Shown: positions 24,568 to 33,790, numbered from the stretch's first letter. The stretch: 38,165 nucleotides of DNA from JBBIQS01 sp037442205 (GCA_037442205.1 JBBIQS010000075.1:1-38165); one strand, 5' to 3'. The notes: generated by a model from the sequence alone, not told the origin. Made by a program: numbers and translations.

Positions 24568-27347
24568 GGGCAGGTTCCGTTGGCCGCGCCCGGCGACCCG
24601 AGGTCGCCCAGGCCGTAGCTCGTCCCCGCCAGCGTCGCGCAGAAGTTGGTCGCGGTGTCGTTGGAGGTGGTGTCGAGCTTGGTGCTGGAGAGCTGCCAGC
24701 TGGCGCCGGCGGTCGAGCCGCTGTAGGCGGCGGTGTCGAGCGTTGCTCCGGCGTAGCCGACGCTGACGGTGTGGGCCCCGGTATTGGCCAGCGAGAAGCC
24801 GAAGACCCCGGCCACGGCGGGCAGCCCGCCGTTGAGGGTGCCGTCGGCGCTCTTGGCGAAGACCACGTAGGCTCCCAGCCCCGGGCGCAGGCAGTCGGTG
24901 CCGCTCAAGGTGGTCTTGGTCCCGGCGTCGGTCCACAGCTGCAGACCGTTCAGGTCCACGTCCTTGGTCAGCAGCACCTCGATCCACTCGCCGGCGCTGT
25001 CGGCCACCTTGGCGGGATCGGCCATGATCTCAGTGATCACCAGATCCCCGGTGGCGGGGGCGACCGCGGTCCGGATCTGGCTGGTGCCCTTGTCCAGGCA
25101 GCTGCCCGCGGGGACCACCACCGGGCATGCGGCGTTGGCCGCCCCCGGGGTTCCCCGGTCGCCCAGGCCGTAGGTGCTAGCCGCGACGGTGCCGCAGAAG
25201 TTGCTGGCGGTGTCGTTGTCGGTGGCGGTGAGCTTGCCCGAGTCGAGCTGCGCCGAGATGCCGGCGCTGGGGGCCGGATAGCTCGCCTGATCGATGAGGT
25301 TGGCACCGTTCTTCAACGTGATGGTCGAGGCGCTGTTGGGCAGCGAGAAGGCGAAGGTCGCGGCGACCGAGGTGAGCCCGCCGTTGGCCGGGCTGTCGAC
25401 GCCGTGGGCCAGCACCAGATAGCTGCCGGCGGCGGCGTGGACGCAGTTGTTGCCGCCCAGCGTCGCCTTGCCTCCGGCCCCGGAGAGCTCCAGGCCGTTC
25501 AGATCGACGTCGGCGGTGGCGTAGAGCTCGATCCACTCGCCGGCGCTGTCGGCGACCTTGCTCGGGTCGGCCATCACCTCGGTGATGATCAGCTGGCCTT
25601 CGGTCGGAGCCACCGCCGGGCGAATCTGCTGGGTGCCGGGGTCGATGCAGCTGCCGGCCGGGACCACCACCGGGCAGGGCGCGTTGGCCATCCCCGGGGT
25701 CCCCTTGTCGCCCAGCCCGTAGGTATCGGCGGCGGTCGGGCAGAAGGCGCTGGCCTGGTCGTTGGCGGTGGCGTCGAGCTTGGCGGAGTCGAGCTGCGAG
25801 GAGGCTCCGGCGGCCGCAGTCGGATAGGTCGCCTGATCGATCAGCTCGATCCCTTTCTTGAGCGTGATGGTCCCGCCGCCGTTGGGCAGCGAGGCCCCGA
25901 AGATCGCCGCCACCGACGGGATCCCGCCGTTGACCGCGCTGTCCGAGTTGTGGGCCAGCACCGCGTAGGTGCCCTGGGTCACGTGCACGCAGTCGTTGCC
26001 GCCGAGAATCGACTTGCTGGTCCCCACCGCCAGCTCCAGGCCGTTGAGGTCGGCGTCGGCGACGGCGTAGAGCTCGATCCACTCGCCCACCGCGTCCGAG
26101 ACCTTGGTCGGGTCGGCCATCACCTCGGAGATCACCAGCTCGCCGGCGAGGGGCGCCACCGCGGCGCGGATCTGCTGGGTGCCGGGATCGATGCAGCTGC
26201 CCGCCGGAACCACCACCGGGCAGGTCTGGTTCGCGGCGGCCGGGGTCCCCAGGTCGCCGGCGCCGTAGGCGTCGGTGCCGGCGCACCAGTTGGCGGGGTC
26301 GTCGTTCTGGGCGGCGTCGAGCTTGGCGGAATCGAGCTGGACCGTGGCCCCGTCGAAGCTCTTCTGGTAGCTGAACTGGTCGATCACCGTGGCCCCGTCC
26401 TTGATCTGCACCGTGCCGCTGCTGTTGGGCAGGCTGATGGTGAACAGGGCGTTGGGAGTGGGCAGGCCGCCGTTGACCGCCGGGTCCATGCTCTTGGCCA
26501 GCAGCACGTAGCTGCCGGCGGCAATCGGCAGGCACTCGCCGCCCGGCGACAGCACCGTCTTCGAGGTGCCCACCTCGATCGTCAGGTAGTTCAGGTCGAG
26601 GTCGGTGGTGGCGTAGAGCTCGATCCATTCGCCGACGGTGTCGTCGGTGAGCTTGGGGTTGGGCATCACCTCGGTGATCACCAGCTCGCCGGCGGCCGGC
26701 TTCCTGGCCGAGCGGCTGTTGCCGCTGGCGTCGAAGCAGCCGCCGGGGACGTTGCAGGCCGGGTTGCGCAGGCCCGGGGAGCCGAACTCTCCGGGCATGA
26801 ACTCGCCGGCGGCCTCGCACCAGTGGGTCTCGTTGTCGTTGGCCGCCGAGTCCGGGACAGCCGCCCCGTCCAGCTGGTGGCTGTGCGAGCCGGCGTAGAC
26901 CGCAGTGTAGGTGACCTGATCGACGACCGTGGCGCCGCACTTGATGCCGATCATCCCCTCGGAGTTGGACATCCCGCCGATGGCGTCGCCGTAGCTGTAG
27001 TTCTCGTAGGCCGGAAGCGCGGTGGCCGGGGCGTCGCCCAGGACGAAGTAGCCCTTGGGCTGGATGGTCCCCGAGGCCACGATGTGGGTCTTGGGGCTCG
27101 AGCCGTCCTTCTTGGCCAGGTAGATGGTGAAGCCCTTGAGGTCGATGGGCTTGGAGGTGGCGTTGTAGAGCTCGAACCACTCCCGGCCAGTGTCGGCGCC
27201 GTCGGGGTCGTTCATGAACTCGGTGATCACCAGGTCGCCGGCCACGTGGCCGGTGCAGGCGGTCTCGGCGGGCGGATCCCCGTTGCAGGCGGCCAGGGTC
27301 GCGACCAGGAGGGCCGCGGCGCAGATGCTCAGGTAGCGAAGGGTCAT
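24564..27347 (-). CDS. Lipoprotein with five lamin-tail domains
   Basis: This 927-residue protein has a lipobox TLAAC (Cys21). The mature chain is five successive lamin-tail (LTD) beta-sandwich domains, each opening with DLVITEFM/ELVITEVM and EWIELY, then a YVVLA-type strand and a late VIDQ..Y strand. Repeats 2-5 are joined by a near-identical Cys-containing linker (VVVPAGSCIDPGTQQIR). Bacterial LTDs occur in surface proteins and often accompany extracellular nucleases and ComEC-type proteins; binding to DNA or to a partner is inferred. The ATG at 27347 is chosen because the signal begins there. It starts 61 bp after the long thermonuclease and is coupled to the short one. Confidence 0.9.
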   Translation of the reverse strand: MTLRYLSICAAALLVATLAACNGDPPAETACTGHVAGDLVITEFMNDPDGADTGREWFELYNATSKPIDLKGFTIYLAKKDGSSPKTHIVASGTIQPKGYFVLGDAPATALPAYENYSYGDAIGGMSNSEGMIGIKCGATVVDQVTYTAVYAGSHSHQLDGAAVPDSAANDNETHWCEAAGEFMPGEFGSPGLRNPACNVPGGCFDASGNSRSARKPAAGELVITEVMPNPKLTDDTVGEWIELYATTDLDLNYLTIEVGTSKTVLSPGGECLPIAAGSYVLLAKSMDPAVNGGLPTPNALFTISLPNSSGTVQIKDGATVIDQFSYQKSFDGATVQLDSAKLDAAQNDDPANWCAGTDAYGAGDLGTPAAANQTCPVVVPAGSCIDPGTQQIRAAVAPLAGELVISEVMADPTKVSDAVGEWIELYAVADADLNGLELAVGTSKSILGGNDCVHVTQGTYAVLAHNSDSAVNGGIPSVAAIFGASLPNGGGTITLKKGIELIDQATYPTAAAGASSQLDSAKLDATANDQASAFCPTAADTYGLGDKGTPGMANAPCPVVVPAGSCIDPGTQQIRPAVAPTEGQLIITEVMADPSKVADSAGEWIELYATADVDLNGLELSGAGGKATLGGNNCVHAAAGSYLVLAHGVDSPANGGLTSVAATFAFSLPNSASTITLKNGANLIDQASYPAPSAGISAQLDSGKLTATDNDTASNFCGTVAASTYGLGDRGTPGAANAACPVVVPAGSCLDKGTSQIRTAVAPATGDLVITEIMADPAKVADSAGEWIEVLLTKDVDLNGLQLWTDAGTKTTLSGTDCLRPGLGAYVVFAKSADGTLNGGLPAVAGVFGFSLANTGAHTVSVGYAGATLDTAAYSGSTAGASWQLSSTKLDTTSNDTATNFCATLAGTSYGLGDLGSPGAANGTCP
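24600..27260 (-). repeat. Five tandem units of about 547 bp encoding LTD domains
   Basis: The same segment (coding for MADPxKV or its equivalent followed by ITE on the minus strand) recurs at 25021, 25570, 26116, 26662 and 27211, spacings of 546-549 bp. Units 2-5 are much closer to each other than to the N-terminal one. Confidence 0.85.
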
Positions 27348-27408
27348 GGGATTCTCGCGATTCCGGCCGTGCACAGCTCTCAAGGATCTCTCGGATTGAC
27401 CGCTGGTT

Positions 27409-28662
27409 TCAATCGCCCTGGACCGCGCCCGGGCGGATCTTGCTCAGCGGGACCTCGTCCGGGCTCAGGGTGTCGAACTGCATCTTGTCCAGGTCGGGGT
27501 CGGGCTGGGCCTCCACCTGGCGGACATCGACCGGGGGCAGGCCGCTGGTGTCCAGCGGATCCTCCAGCGCCTTGTCCAGCTCGGCGCTGCGCTCGACCAC
27601 CTGTCCGGCCGAGGCCACCACCATCTGCAGCCGCTCGCGCTGGGACTTCTTGTCCTTGTACTTGGTCACCTTGCCGCGGATCACCACGTACTCGCCCTGC
27701 TTGGCGTCCAGCCCCGAGGTGAGGAAGACGTCCTTGTCGAAGAAGACGACCTCCAGGGCGTTGGTGCGGTTGCGCGCCAGCTTGGCGATGGTCGGCCCCT
27801 TGTCGCCTCGGCGGATCTCGGCCAGCGAGGCGAGCACCGTCACCTCTTGGTTGAGGTTCTTCTCCAGGGTGCGGATGGCGTCCCAGCGGGTGAGGACCAG
27901 GTGGTCGGGGTGGCCGTCCATCTGCTTCTCGAAGCGGTCGATGGTGGCCCCGCGCTCGTCCCACCACGGCAGGCGCTCGTCGTAGTCGTCGTAGTGCTGG
28001 CGCTTGGGATCCCAGATCCCCAGGCCGCTGGAGCGGGCGAAGTTCTGGGCGTCGACGAACTCCTGGTGGAAGCGGCGCGAGAAGCCGTACTTGGTGAAGT
28101 ACGGGGCCATCCCGGTGCGCACCGCTTCGAGGTTGTAGTTCACCCACTCGCCGTCCTTCTTCTGGACGAAGACGTAGGCCAGGTAGCGTCCGTAGAAGTC
28201 GCGGATCTCGCCGGGGTGGTCGCGCTCCAGGCGGACCTTGCTCACGCCCTCGAAGAAGGCCTGGGCGAAGTGCTTGGCGTCCTCGCCCAGCGGCGTGGCC
28301 ATCTTCACCGGGCGGAAGGACTGGCCGCGCATCTGCTTCTTGTAGGCCTCCCAGCCCTGGGCGAAGGCCTTGCGCTCGGTCTCCTTCTTGAAGGTCTCCT
28401 CGGTGTCGATGCACAGCAGGCGCAGCGAGCTCTGCAGCCCCTTGACCTTGATGGTGTCGCCGTCGACCACCGAGCCGGCGCCGTCGATCTGGAACTCGCC
28501 GATGATCAGCCCGGTCTTCTCCAGCTTTCCCAGGGCATTGGCGGCCTGCTCGCGGCTGTAGCGGCGGGCGGACTTGGTGGAGGAGCAGGCGGCAGAGGCG
28601 AGCAGCAGCGCCGCCAGTGCCACTGGCGCGAAGCGTCGGAGGGAAAGCTTCCCGTCGTGCAT
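27409..28662 (-). CDS. Thermonuclease-domain lipoprotein, long form
   Basis: This 417-residue protein has a lipoprotein signal (LLASAAC). The SNase-like domain spans about 55-235: VVDGDTIKV, LRLLCIDTEE (Arg, Asp and Glu of the active site, with DTEE where DTPE is usual), a roughly 45-residue insertion, then FYGRYLAYVFV with the second Arg. A C-terminal OB-like domain (about 265-350, VTVLASLAEI...YVVIRGKVTKY) could bind nucleic acid, followed by an acidic tail. The ATG at 28662 is preferred over 28668 because GGAG lies six bases before it. It starts 19 bp after the barrel gene in the same operon. Confidence 0.87.
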   Translation of the reverse strand: MHDGKLSLRRFAPVALAALLLASAACSSTKSARRYSREQAANALGKLEKTGLIIGEFQIDGAGSVVDGDTIKVKGLQSSLRLLCIDTEETFKKETERKAFAQGWEAYKKQMRGQSFRPVKMATPLGEDAKHFAQAFFEGVSKVRLERDHPGEIRDFYGRYLAYVFVQKKDGEWVNYNLEAVRTGMAPYFTKYGFSRRFHQEFVDAQNFARSSGLGIWDPKRQHYDDYDERLPWWDERGATIDRFEKQMDGHPDHLVLTRWDAIRTLEKNLNQEVTVLASLAEIRRGDKGPTIAKLARNRTNALEVVFFDKDVFLTSGLDAKQGEYVVIRGKVTKYKDKKSQRERLQMVVASAGQVVERSAELDKALEDPLDTSGLPPVDVRQVEAQPDPDLDKMQFDTLSPDEVPLSKIRPGAVQGD

Positions 28663-28668
28663 GGCCAT

Positions 28669-28672
28669 CTCC
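28669..28672 (-). promoter_or_regulatory. Ribosome binding site selecting the inner ATG of the long thermonuclease
   Basis: GGAG abuts the outer ATG (28668) but lies six bases before the inner ATG at 28662, so the inner codon is the likely start. Confidence 0.55.
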
Positions 28673-28681
28673 GTCGGAGGG

Positions 28682-30928
28682 CTAGAAGTTGGCGACCAGC
28701 TCGAGCCGCAACCGGTGGACCGGGTTGGGGTCCAGGCTCAGGGTGCTCGAGCGCTGGTCGAGGACGTTGATGAAGTCGTAGCGGAGGATGGAGGTGAAGG
28801 CCGCGTTGGCGCGCCAGCTGGCCTCGAGGAAGCTCCACAGCGAGGTCTCGCCATAGCCCGGGTTGTCCACCGCCTCGTCGAAGAAGCGGGTCCGCCAGCG
28901 CAGGTTGACGTCCTTGATCGGGCTGCCGAACAGCTCGAACCAGAAGACGCGGTCCTGGCGGTAGCTGGAGGGATAGTGGCTGTCGGTCAGCCACTCCTGG
29001 TTGACCTGCAGCGCGGTGCCGAGCCGGCCGTTGAGGAGCTCGACCGCGGCTCGCCCGGCGACGCGCATGAACTCGCCGGCGCAAGGGAGCGGATCGCCCC
29101 AGAAGTCGACGCCGTTGGTGGAGCCGTAGGCCTCGTAGCACTGGCCGTAGCCGTTGTGCCTGAGGTCCTTGTTCACGTAGCGCGTCCAGCCGGCCAGCTT
29201 GAGGTAGCGCAGGCCGACGAAGTCCACCCGGCCTTCGAGGTCGAGGTTGGCCAGGCCGGCGGTGTAGTTGCTGGGCGGAGGATTTCCCGGGTTCGTGGAG
29301 ATCTGCGCCGTGTTGTCCTCGGGCCACATCGAGAAGTCAGCCATCGCCCGCAGCACGAAGTCCTCATTGGGCTTGCCGCGCCAGCGGGCCCGCAGCCCGG
29401 CCTCGTTGCGCGCCCGCTGCCCCTCGAACTCGTCGGCGAAGCTGATCGGCCGGCCGTAGGGATTGACGAACTTCTTGTCGTAGTAGCGCGCCGACAGCTC
29501 GACCTCGCTCTTGCCAGGGAGGGCGAAGGTGGTGCGCTCGAGGGCCCCGAAGCCGCCGCCGTTCTGCGGCATGTGGTCGAAGCTGCGGGTGACCTCGAGG
29601 AAGAAGTTCACCTTGCCCAGCTTCATCGCTCCGTCGAGCCCCAGGGCGCCGAAGGACCCGCCGAACGGGTACTTGGACCACTCCTGGAAGTCGAGCTGCA
29701 TGGTGGAGACGGTGGAGTACATATAGGCCCAGTAGCCGGTGAGCCCGAGGTGCGAGGTGGGGGTCAGGTTCAGGGTGGCGTTGCCGCCGGCGGCGGTCTC
29801 GCGGAACAGGTCGGGCAGCGTCGAGTACATCAGCGCCGCCGCGGGCAGGGTCGGATCGGCGCCGCGCACGTAGACCGTGGGAGCCTTGCACTTGTCGGAG
29901 TCGGAGTGCGGGTCGGAGCAGGTGCGCCGGTCGAAGATCTCGTACTGGTAGATGTTCCGGCTCTGGTAGGAGGCGAAGCCGTAGAGCGCCAGCTCCTTGT
30001 CGCCGATCTTCAGGTCGCGCACCGAGCCGGCGACGCCGCGGAAGCCCACCGGCCAGCTGAAGTCCGGGGTGGCGCGGCTGTGGGTCTGGGCCTCGCTGCA
30101 CAGCGTGGCGCCCGGCTCCGAGGAGGCGTTGGAGTACTTGCAGGCGCTGACCAGGTCGGGGTCGATGCGCATCACTTCGTCGACGTAGAAGCCCTCGCCC
30201 GCGGCGCGCAGAGTGTTGTCCAGGGTCAGCCGCTGGCCGAAGCTGGCGCGGAAGCTGCCGGCGATCACCTGTCGCTGCGGCACCTTCCACATCAGATAGA
30301 CCTTGGGGAGCTGCACCTGGTAGCCGGGGGCCTTGGCGGAGAGCGTGTCGCGCTGCGGATCGTAGCCGACGGTTCCCGGCCAGGCGCGGGTGGTGTTGAG
30401 GACCAGCCCGGCGCTCAGATCCTGCGGGCCCTTGGCCTCGACCTGCACGAAGGTCGGCGGGGCGGTGGAGTCGCCGGTGCCGTCGGAGACCATCGCCCGC
30501 AGCTTCCCGGAGAAGGGCGCCCCGGCTCGCCGACCGCCGATCAGCAGGAACGGCGAGATCTGCATCAGCTCTTCGGCGCTGATGACGTTGGCCGACACCA
30601 GGTCGGCTGGATCCTCGACCGCGCCGTTGGCCGCCCGGTACTCGAGGATGGCATCGACCTGGTTGTAGCCCAGGCCGGGCAGGGCATAGAGGTTCTCGCG
30701 CGAGGCGGTGGAGAGATCGACCCCGTCCTGCAGCAGCTCGACCAGGGTGTCGAGGGTTTCCTTGGAGATGGCTCCCTGGGCGTTGAGGTCGTAGAGGTCC
30801 TGCTCGTTCTCGATGTCGACCTCGACCTCGTACTGGAAGGCCCGGGCGGCCGGAGCCCACAGCAGCGAAGCGAAGAGAATGGGCAGGCAGGTGCGTCGCA
30901 GAAGGCGCTGAGCGAGAGGGGAGCGCAT
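28682..30928 (-). CDS. Outer-membrane barrel with ComEA-like helix-hairpin-helix N-terminus
   Basis: This 748-residue protein has a signal peptide (1-30, ending AARA). An N-terminal helix-hairpin-helix region (about 40-120) follows: DLSTASRENLYALPGLGYNQ, then AILEYRAANG and SAEELMQISPFLL, the pattern of ComEA-type DNA-binding repeats. The remaining about 600 residues are strand-rich with aromatic girdles and end in LRLELVANF; the terminal Phe is the usual outer-membrane-barrel signal. It may hold DNA at the inner face of an outer-membrane pore (inference). The ATG at 30928 is chosen because the signal starts there; no clear Shine-Dalgarno is seen. First gene of the operon with two nucleases and the LTD lipoprotein. 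Confidence 0.85.
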   Translation of the reverse strand: MRSPLAQRLLRRTCLPILFASLLWAPAARAFQYEVEVDIENEQDLYDLNAQGAISKETLDTLVELLQDGVDLSTASRENLYALPGLGYNQVDAILEYRAANGAVEDPADLVSANVISAEELMQISPFLLIGGRRAGAPFSGKLRAMVSDGTGDSTAPPTFVQVEAKGPQDLSAGLVLNTTRAWPGTVGYDPQRDTLSAKAPGYQVQLPKVYLMWKVPQRQVIAGSFRASFGQRLTLDNTLRAAGEGFYVDEVMRIDPDLVSACKYSNASSEPGATLCSEAQTHSRATPDFSWPVGFRGVAGSVRDLKIGDKELALYGFASYQSRNIYQYEIFDRRTCSDPHSDSDKCKAPTVYVRGADPTLPAAALMYSTLPDLFRETAAGGNATLNLTPTSHLGLTGYWAYMYSTVSTMQLDFQEWSKYPFGGSFGALGLDGAMKLGKVNFFLEVTRSFDHMPQNGGGFGALERTTFALPGKSEVELSARYYDKKFVNPYGRPISFADEFEGQRARNEAGLRARWRGKPNEDFVLRAMADFSMWPEDNTAQISTNPGNPPPSNYTAGLANLDLEGRVDFVGLRYLKLAGWTRYVNKDLRHNGYGQCYEAYGSTNGVDFWGDPLPCAGEFMRVAGRAAVELLNGRLGTALQVNQEWLTDSHYPSSYRQDRVFWFELFGSPIKDVNLRWRTRFFDEAVDNPGYGETSLWSFLEASWRANAAFTSILRYDFINVLDQRSSTLSLDPNPVHRLRLELVANF

Positions 30929-30992
30929 GGAGGTCAAAGAGTCTAGCGCGAGTCGGCCCAATTGCCGATTTGCCCGCCCCCGAGCAATCGAA

Positions 30993-31018
30993 GGGTCCCC
31001 GCGCGAAGTCGGGAACCC
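30993..31018 (-). terminator. Hairpin after the FHA gene
   Basis: GGGTCCCCG at 30993-31001 pairs with CGGGAACCC at 31010-31018 with one mismatch and an 8-base loop. It lies 24 bp beyond the FHA stop. A strong T-run is missing, so termination is only suggested. Confidence 0.4.
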
Positions 31019-31041
31019 TCGTCCGGCGATCTCAGCGCCGG

Positions 31042-31596
31042 CTAGCGGCCGGTGAGGCTGAAGCGGTAGGTGCCGATGCGCACCACGTCACTGGGGCCGA
31101 GCTTGGCGCGCTTGACCCGCTTGTCGTTGACGTAGGTGCCGTTGCTGCTCTCCAGGTCCTCGATGAAGAACTCGCCCTTGGAGAAGAGCAGCGCCGCGTG
31201 CTCGCGGCTGACCTCGCCGTCCTTTGGGACCACCACGTCGGCGGCGTCGGACCGGCCGAGCATGGTCACCGACTTGGTGACCGGGATCGGCCCCAGGCCG
31301 GCGGTCTCGAACACCAGCTGCACCTTGCGGTCGGCGGGCAGCGGCTCGAGGGACATGGTGGCCATCGACACGCCCAGGCGCGCCGCCTTCTCCAGCTGGG
31401 CGCGGAACTCGGGAGTGCCTTCGAGGGCGTTGAGCGGGACCACCCTCGTCGACTCTACCGGGCCGTCCTCCTCGGCGAAGGCGCGCAGTGCGTCAAGCTC
31501 GTCGTCGGCAACTGCGAAGGGGTCGTAGGCCTTGGTCTGACCGGTCATGTCCCGGTCTTCGATCGGTGGAGCTGGCTTGTTGTCGCGGACGGTCAT
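31042..31596 (-). CDS. FHA-domain protein
   Basis: This 184-residue protein has a helical, acidic N-terminal part with threonines (TGQTKAYDP, ESTRVVP) and a C-terminal forkhead-associated domain (about 105-182). It shows the conserved core MLGRS, SREHA and SSNGTYVND. FHA domains bind phosphothreonine; the Ser/Thr kinase at 36335 is a possible source of that mark, and the N-terminal threonines could be targets (inference). It starts 9 bp after the ABC transporter stop, so the two are likely co-transcribed. No signal peptide, cytoplasmic. Confidence 0.9.
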   Translation of the reverse strand: MTVRDNKPAPPIEDRDMTGQTKAYDPFAVADDELDALRAFAEEDGPVESTRVVPLNALEGTPEFRAQLEKAARLGVSMATMSLEPLPADRKVQLVFETAGLGPIPVTKSVTMLGRSDAADVVVPKDGEVSREHAALLFSKGEFFIEDLESSNGTYVNDKRVKRAKLGPSDVVRIGTYRFSLTGR

Positions 31597-31605
31597 ACGC
31601 CCATT

Positions 31606-33537
31606 TTAGGCAGATTCGCCGCGCCGCCGTAAAGGTGCCCCGGGTTGCGGCAGACCCGGGTCCGACGCCCCGCCCTGCCCCAGCCCGGAGTCGTCCAGAT
31701 AGCCGGCGGCCTGCAGGCGGAAGAGGTGGGCGTAGCGCCCGTCGCGGGCCAGCAGCTCGGCGTGGGTGCCCAACTCCTCGACCTGCCCGCCGCGCAGCAG
31801 GGCGATGCGATCCGCCAGCCGCACCGTGGAGAAGCGGTGGCTGATCACGATGGCGGTGCGCCCCTGGGCCAGCTTCTTGAAGCGCTCGATCAGCTCGTGC
31901 TCGGCCTCGGCGTCGAGGGCGGCGGTCGGCTCGTCGAGGATCAGGATCTCGGCGTCGCGCATGAAGGCCCGAGCGGTGGCGATCTTCTGCCACTGGCCCG
32001 TCGACAGCTCCTGGCCGGCCTCGAACCAGCCGCCGAGCATGGTCTGGTAGCCCTTGGGCAGCCCCTGGGCCACCGCGTCGGCCCCGCTCGCCCGCGCCGC
32101 TTGCTCGATGCGCGCCAGATCCTCGATCGCCGGGACGTGCCCCAGCCCGATGTTCTCGGCGGCGCTGAACTGGTAGCGGACGAAGTCCTGGAAGACCACC
32201 GCGATCCGCCGGCGCAGGTCAGCTGGGTCGAAGTCGCGCAGGTCGATGCCGCCGTAGCGGATCTCTCCTTCGGTCGGGTCGTGCAGCCGCATCAGCAGCT
32301 GCACCAAGGTGGTCTTGCCGGCGCCGTTGTCGCCGCACAGCGCCAGCATCTCCCCAGGGGCGATCGTCAGATCGATCCCCTTGAGCGCCCAGCTCTCCTT
32401 GCCGGCGTAGCGGAACCCCACCGAGCGCAGCTCCAGCGGCTGCGGCGCGCCCATAGGCAGGGTGCGGGCCGGGATCACCCGCGAGCGCTCGCCTTGGCTC
32501 TCCATGTCCAGGAAGGCGAAGAGGTTGGACATGAAAAGCCCATCCTCATAGAGCCCGCTCACCGCTCCCAGCACCGCCTGGAACGCCCCCTGGCCCTGGC
32601 GGAAGGCGGCCACGTAAAGGGTCAGATCGCCTAGGGAAATCTGGGCCTGCGAGGCCCGGTCTGCCATCCACAGGTAGCAGCCGTAGAAGGCCAGCAGCCC
32701 GACCGCGCTCAGCACCAGGCCGATGGCGAAGCGCTTGAGGGCCAGCGCCCGATCCTCGGAGTAGAACTTCTGGAACAGCTTCTGGTAGCGGTCGACGAAC
32801 AGGTCGGCCAGGCCGAAGATCTTTACTTCCTTGACGAAAGCGTCGCGGGTCAGGACCCATTCCAGGTAGTCGAGCTTGCGGGCCTCGGGGGCGCGCCAGG
32901 TCCACAGCCGGAAGGACTGCCCCGACAGCCGCGCCTCGGCGATGAAGGCCGGGAAGCCGGCCGCCACCAGCAGCAGCACCGTCCACGGGGACAGCCGCCA
33001 CAACAACAAGGCGTAGCTGCCGATGGTCAGGGCGTTCTGGCCCACCGCCAGCATCCCGGTGAGCATCGACAGCGGGCGCACCGAGGCCTCGCGGCGGGCG
33101 CGCTGCATCTTGTCGTAGAACTCGGAGTCCTCGAAGTGCCGCAGCTCGAGAGTGCGGGCCTTGTCGAGGATCAGCAGGTTGATGCGGTAGCCGAGCTGGG
33201 CCCGCAGCAGCTCGCGCAGCAGGTTGGCCAGCCGGGAGAAACCGGTCATCGCCGCCATCAGCGCCAGCTCGAGGATCACCAGCCGGGCCACCCGGGCTCC
33301 GGCCTGGCCCTCGTGGCGGGCGGCCGCCGCCACCGCATCGACGATCAGCTTGCCGATGTAGGCCGCCGCCGCTGGCGCCAGGCCGCTGGCGATGGTCACC
33401 AGGGTCAGCGCCAGCCCCAGCCCGGGGGCAGTCCGGCGCAAGATGCCGATGGTCCGCGGGAAATGGGGCAGCAGCCCCCAGGCCCGCTTCAGCCGGACCC
33501 GGAGCGGGTCGCGCGGCTTCTTCTCTTCGGTCTGCAC
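31606..33537 (-). CDS. ABC transporter, fused permease and ATPase
   Basis: This 643-residue half-transporter has about six transmembrane helices (about 35-330). The ATPase domain (about 365-610) has Walker A GDNGAGKTT, Q-loop VFQDF, signature LSTGQ (Thr in place of the usual Gly), Walker B ILILDEP and H-loop ISHR. It belongs to the exporter type and should work as a homodimer; the substrate is unknown. It begins with GTG. A long upstream gap (33538-33902) suits its own promoter. Co-transcribed with the FHA gene, so its activity may be linked to Thr phosphorylation (inference). Confidence 0.92.
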   Translation of the reverse strand: MQTEEKKPRDPLRVRLKRAWGLLPHFPRTIGILRRTAPGLGLALTLVTIASGLAPAAAAYIGKLIVDAVAAAARHEGQAGARVARLVILELALMAAMTGFSRLANLLRELLRAQLGYRINLLILDKARTLELRHFEDSEFYDKMQRARREASVRPLSMLTGMLAVGQNALTIGSYALLLWRLSPWTVLLLVAAGFPAFIAEARLSGQSFRLWTWRAPEARKLDYLEWVLTRDAFVKEVKIFGLADLFVDRYQKLFQKFYSEDRALALKRFAIGLVLSAVGLLAFYGCYLWMADRASQAQISLGDLTLYVAAFRQGQGAFQAVLGAVSGLYEDGLFMSNLFAFLDMESQGERSRVIPARTLPMGAPQPLELRSVGFRYAGKESWALKGIDLTIAPGEMLALCGDNGAGKTTLVQLLMRLHDPTEGEIRYGGIDLRDFDPADLRRRIAVVFQDFVRYQFSAAENIGLGHVPAIEDLARIEQAARASGADAVAQGLPKGYQTMLGGWFEAGQELSTGQWQKIATARAFMRDAEILILDEPTAALDAEAEHELIERFKKLAQGRTAIVISHRFSTVRLADRIALLRGGQVEELGTHAELLARDGRYAHLFRLQAAGYLDDSGLGQGGASDPGLPQPGAPLRRRGESA

Positions 33538-33773
33538 GCAACGACTTCTACCTTGAGCGGCCCGGATTTGCTCGCCCGCTCAACCCCGTCCTCCGGGCGA
33601 AGAGCCGCTCTTGCGGCCGACCTGCCTGAAAGCGGGCGCTCGAATGCATGCCCGGCTACCGGCTTCCTGGATTTTTCCGCCGGATTTCGTTCCTGCACTG
33701 ACCCATTTCACTTCTGAAATGCCTCCCGCGACCCTGGAAAGATCCGTATCCAATAAAATCCGATGGTTGCCAG

Positions 33774-33790
33774 TTGGCACAGCGCCTGCT
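33774..33790 (+). promoter_or_regulatory. Sigma-54 (-24/-12) promoter
   Basis: TTGGCACAGCGCCTGCT matches the sigma-54 consensus with the essential GG and GC ten bases apart. Transcription should start near 33800, about 100 bases before the receiver gene and at the base of the hairpin at 33804-33871. No enhancer site was identified. Confidence 0.65.

Noticed and set aside
24771..27722. 983-codon plus-strand open frame opposite the LTD gene
   Set aside because: It is a product of high GC and repeats; composition is Gly/Val/Arg-rich, with no signal or family motif, while the minus strand has five clear LTD domains.
28574..30946. 790-codon plus-strand open frame opposite the barrel gene
   Set aside because: Shadow of the minus-strand gene, which has a signal peptide, helix-hairpin-helix motifs and a barrel end.
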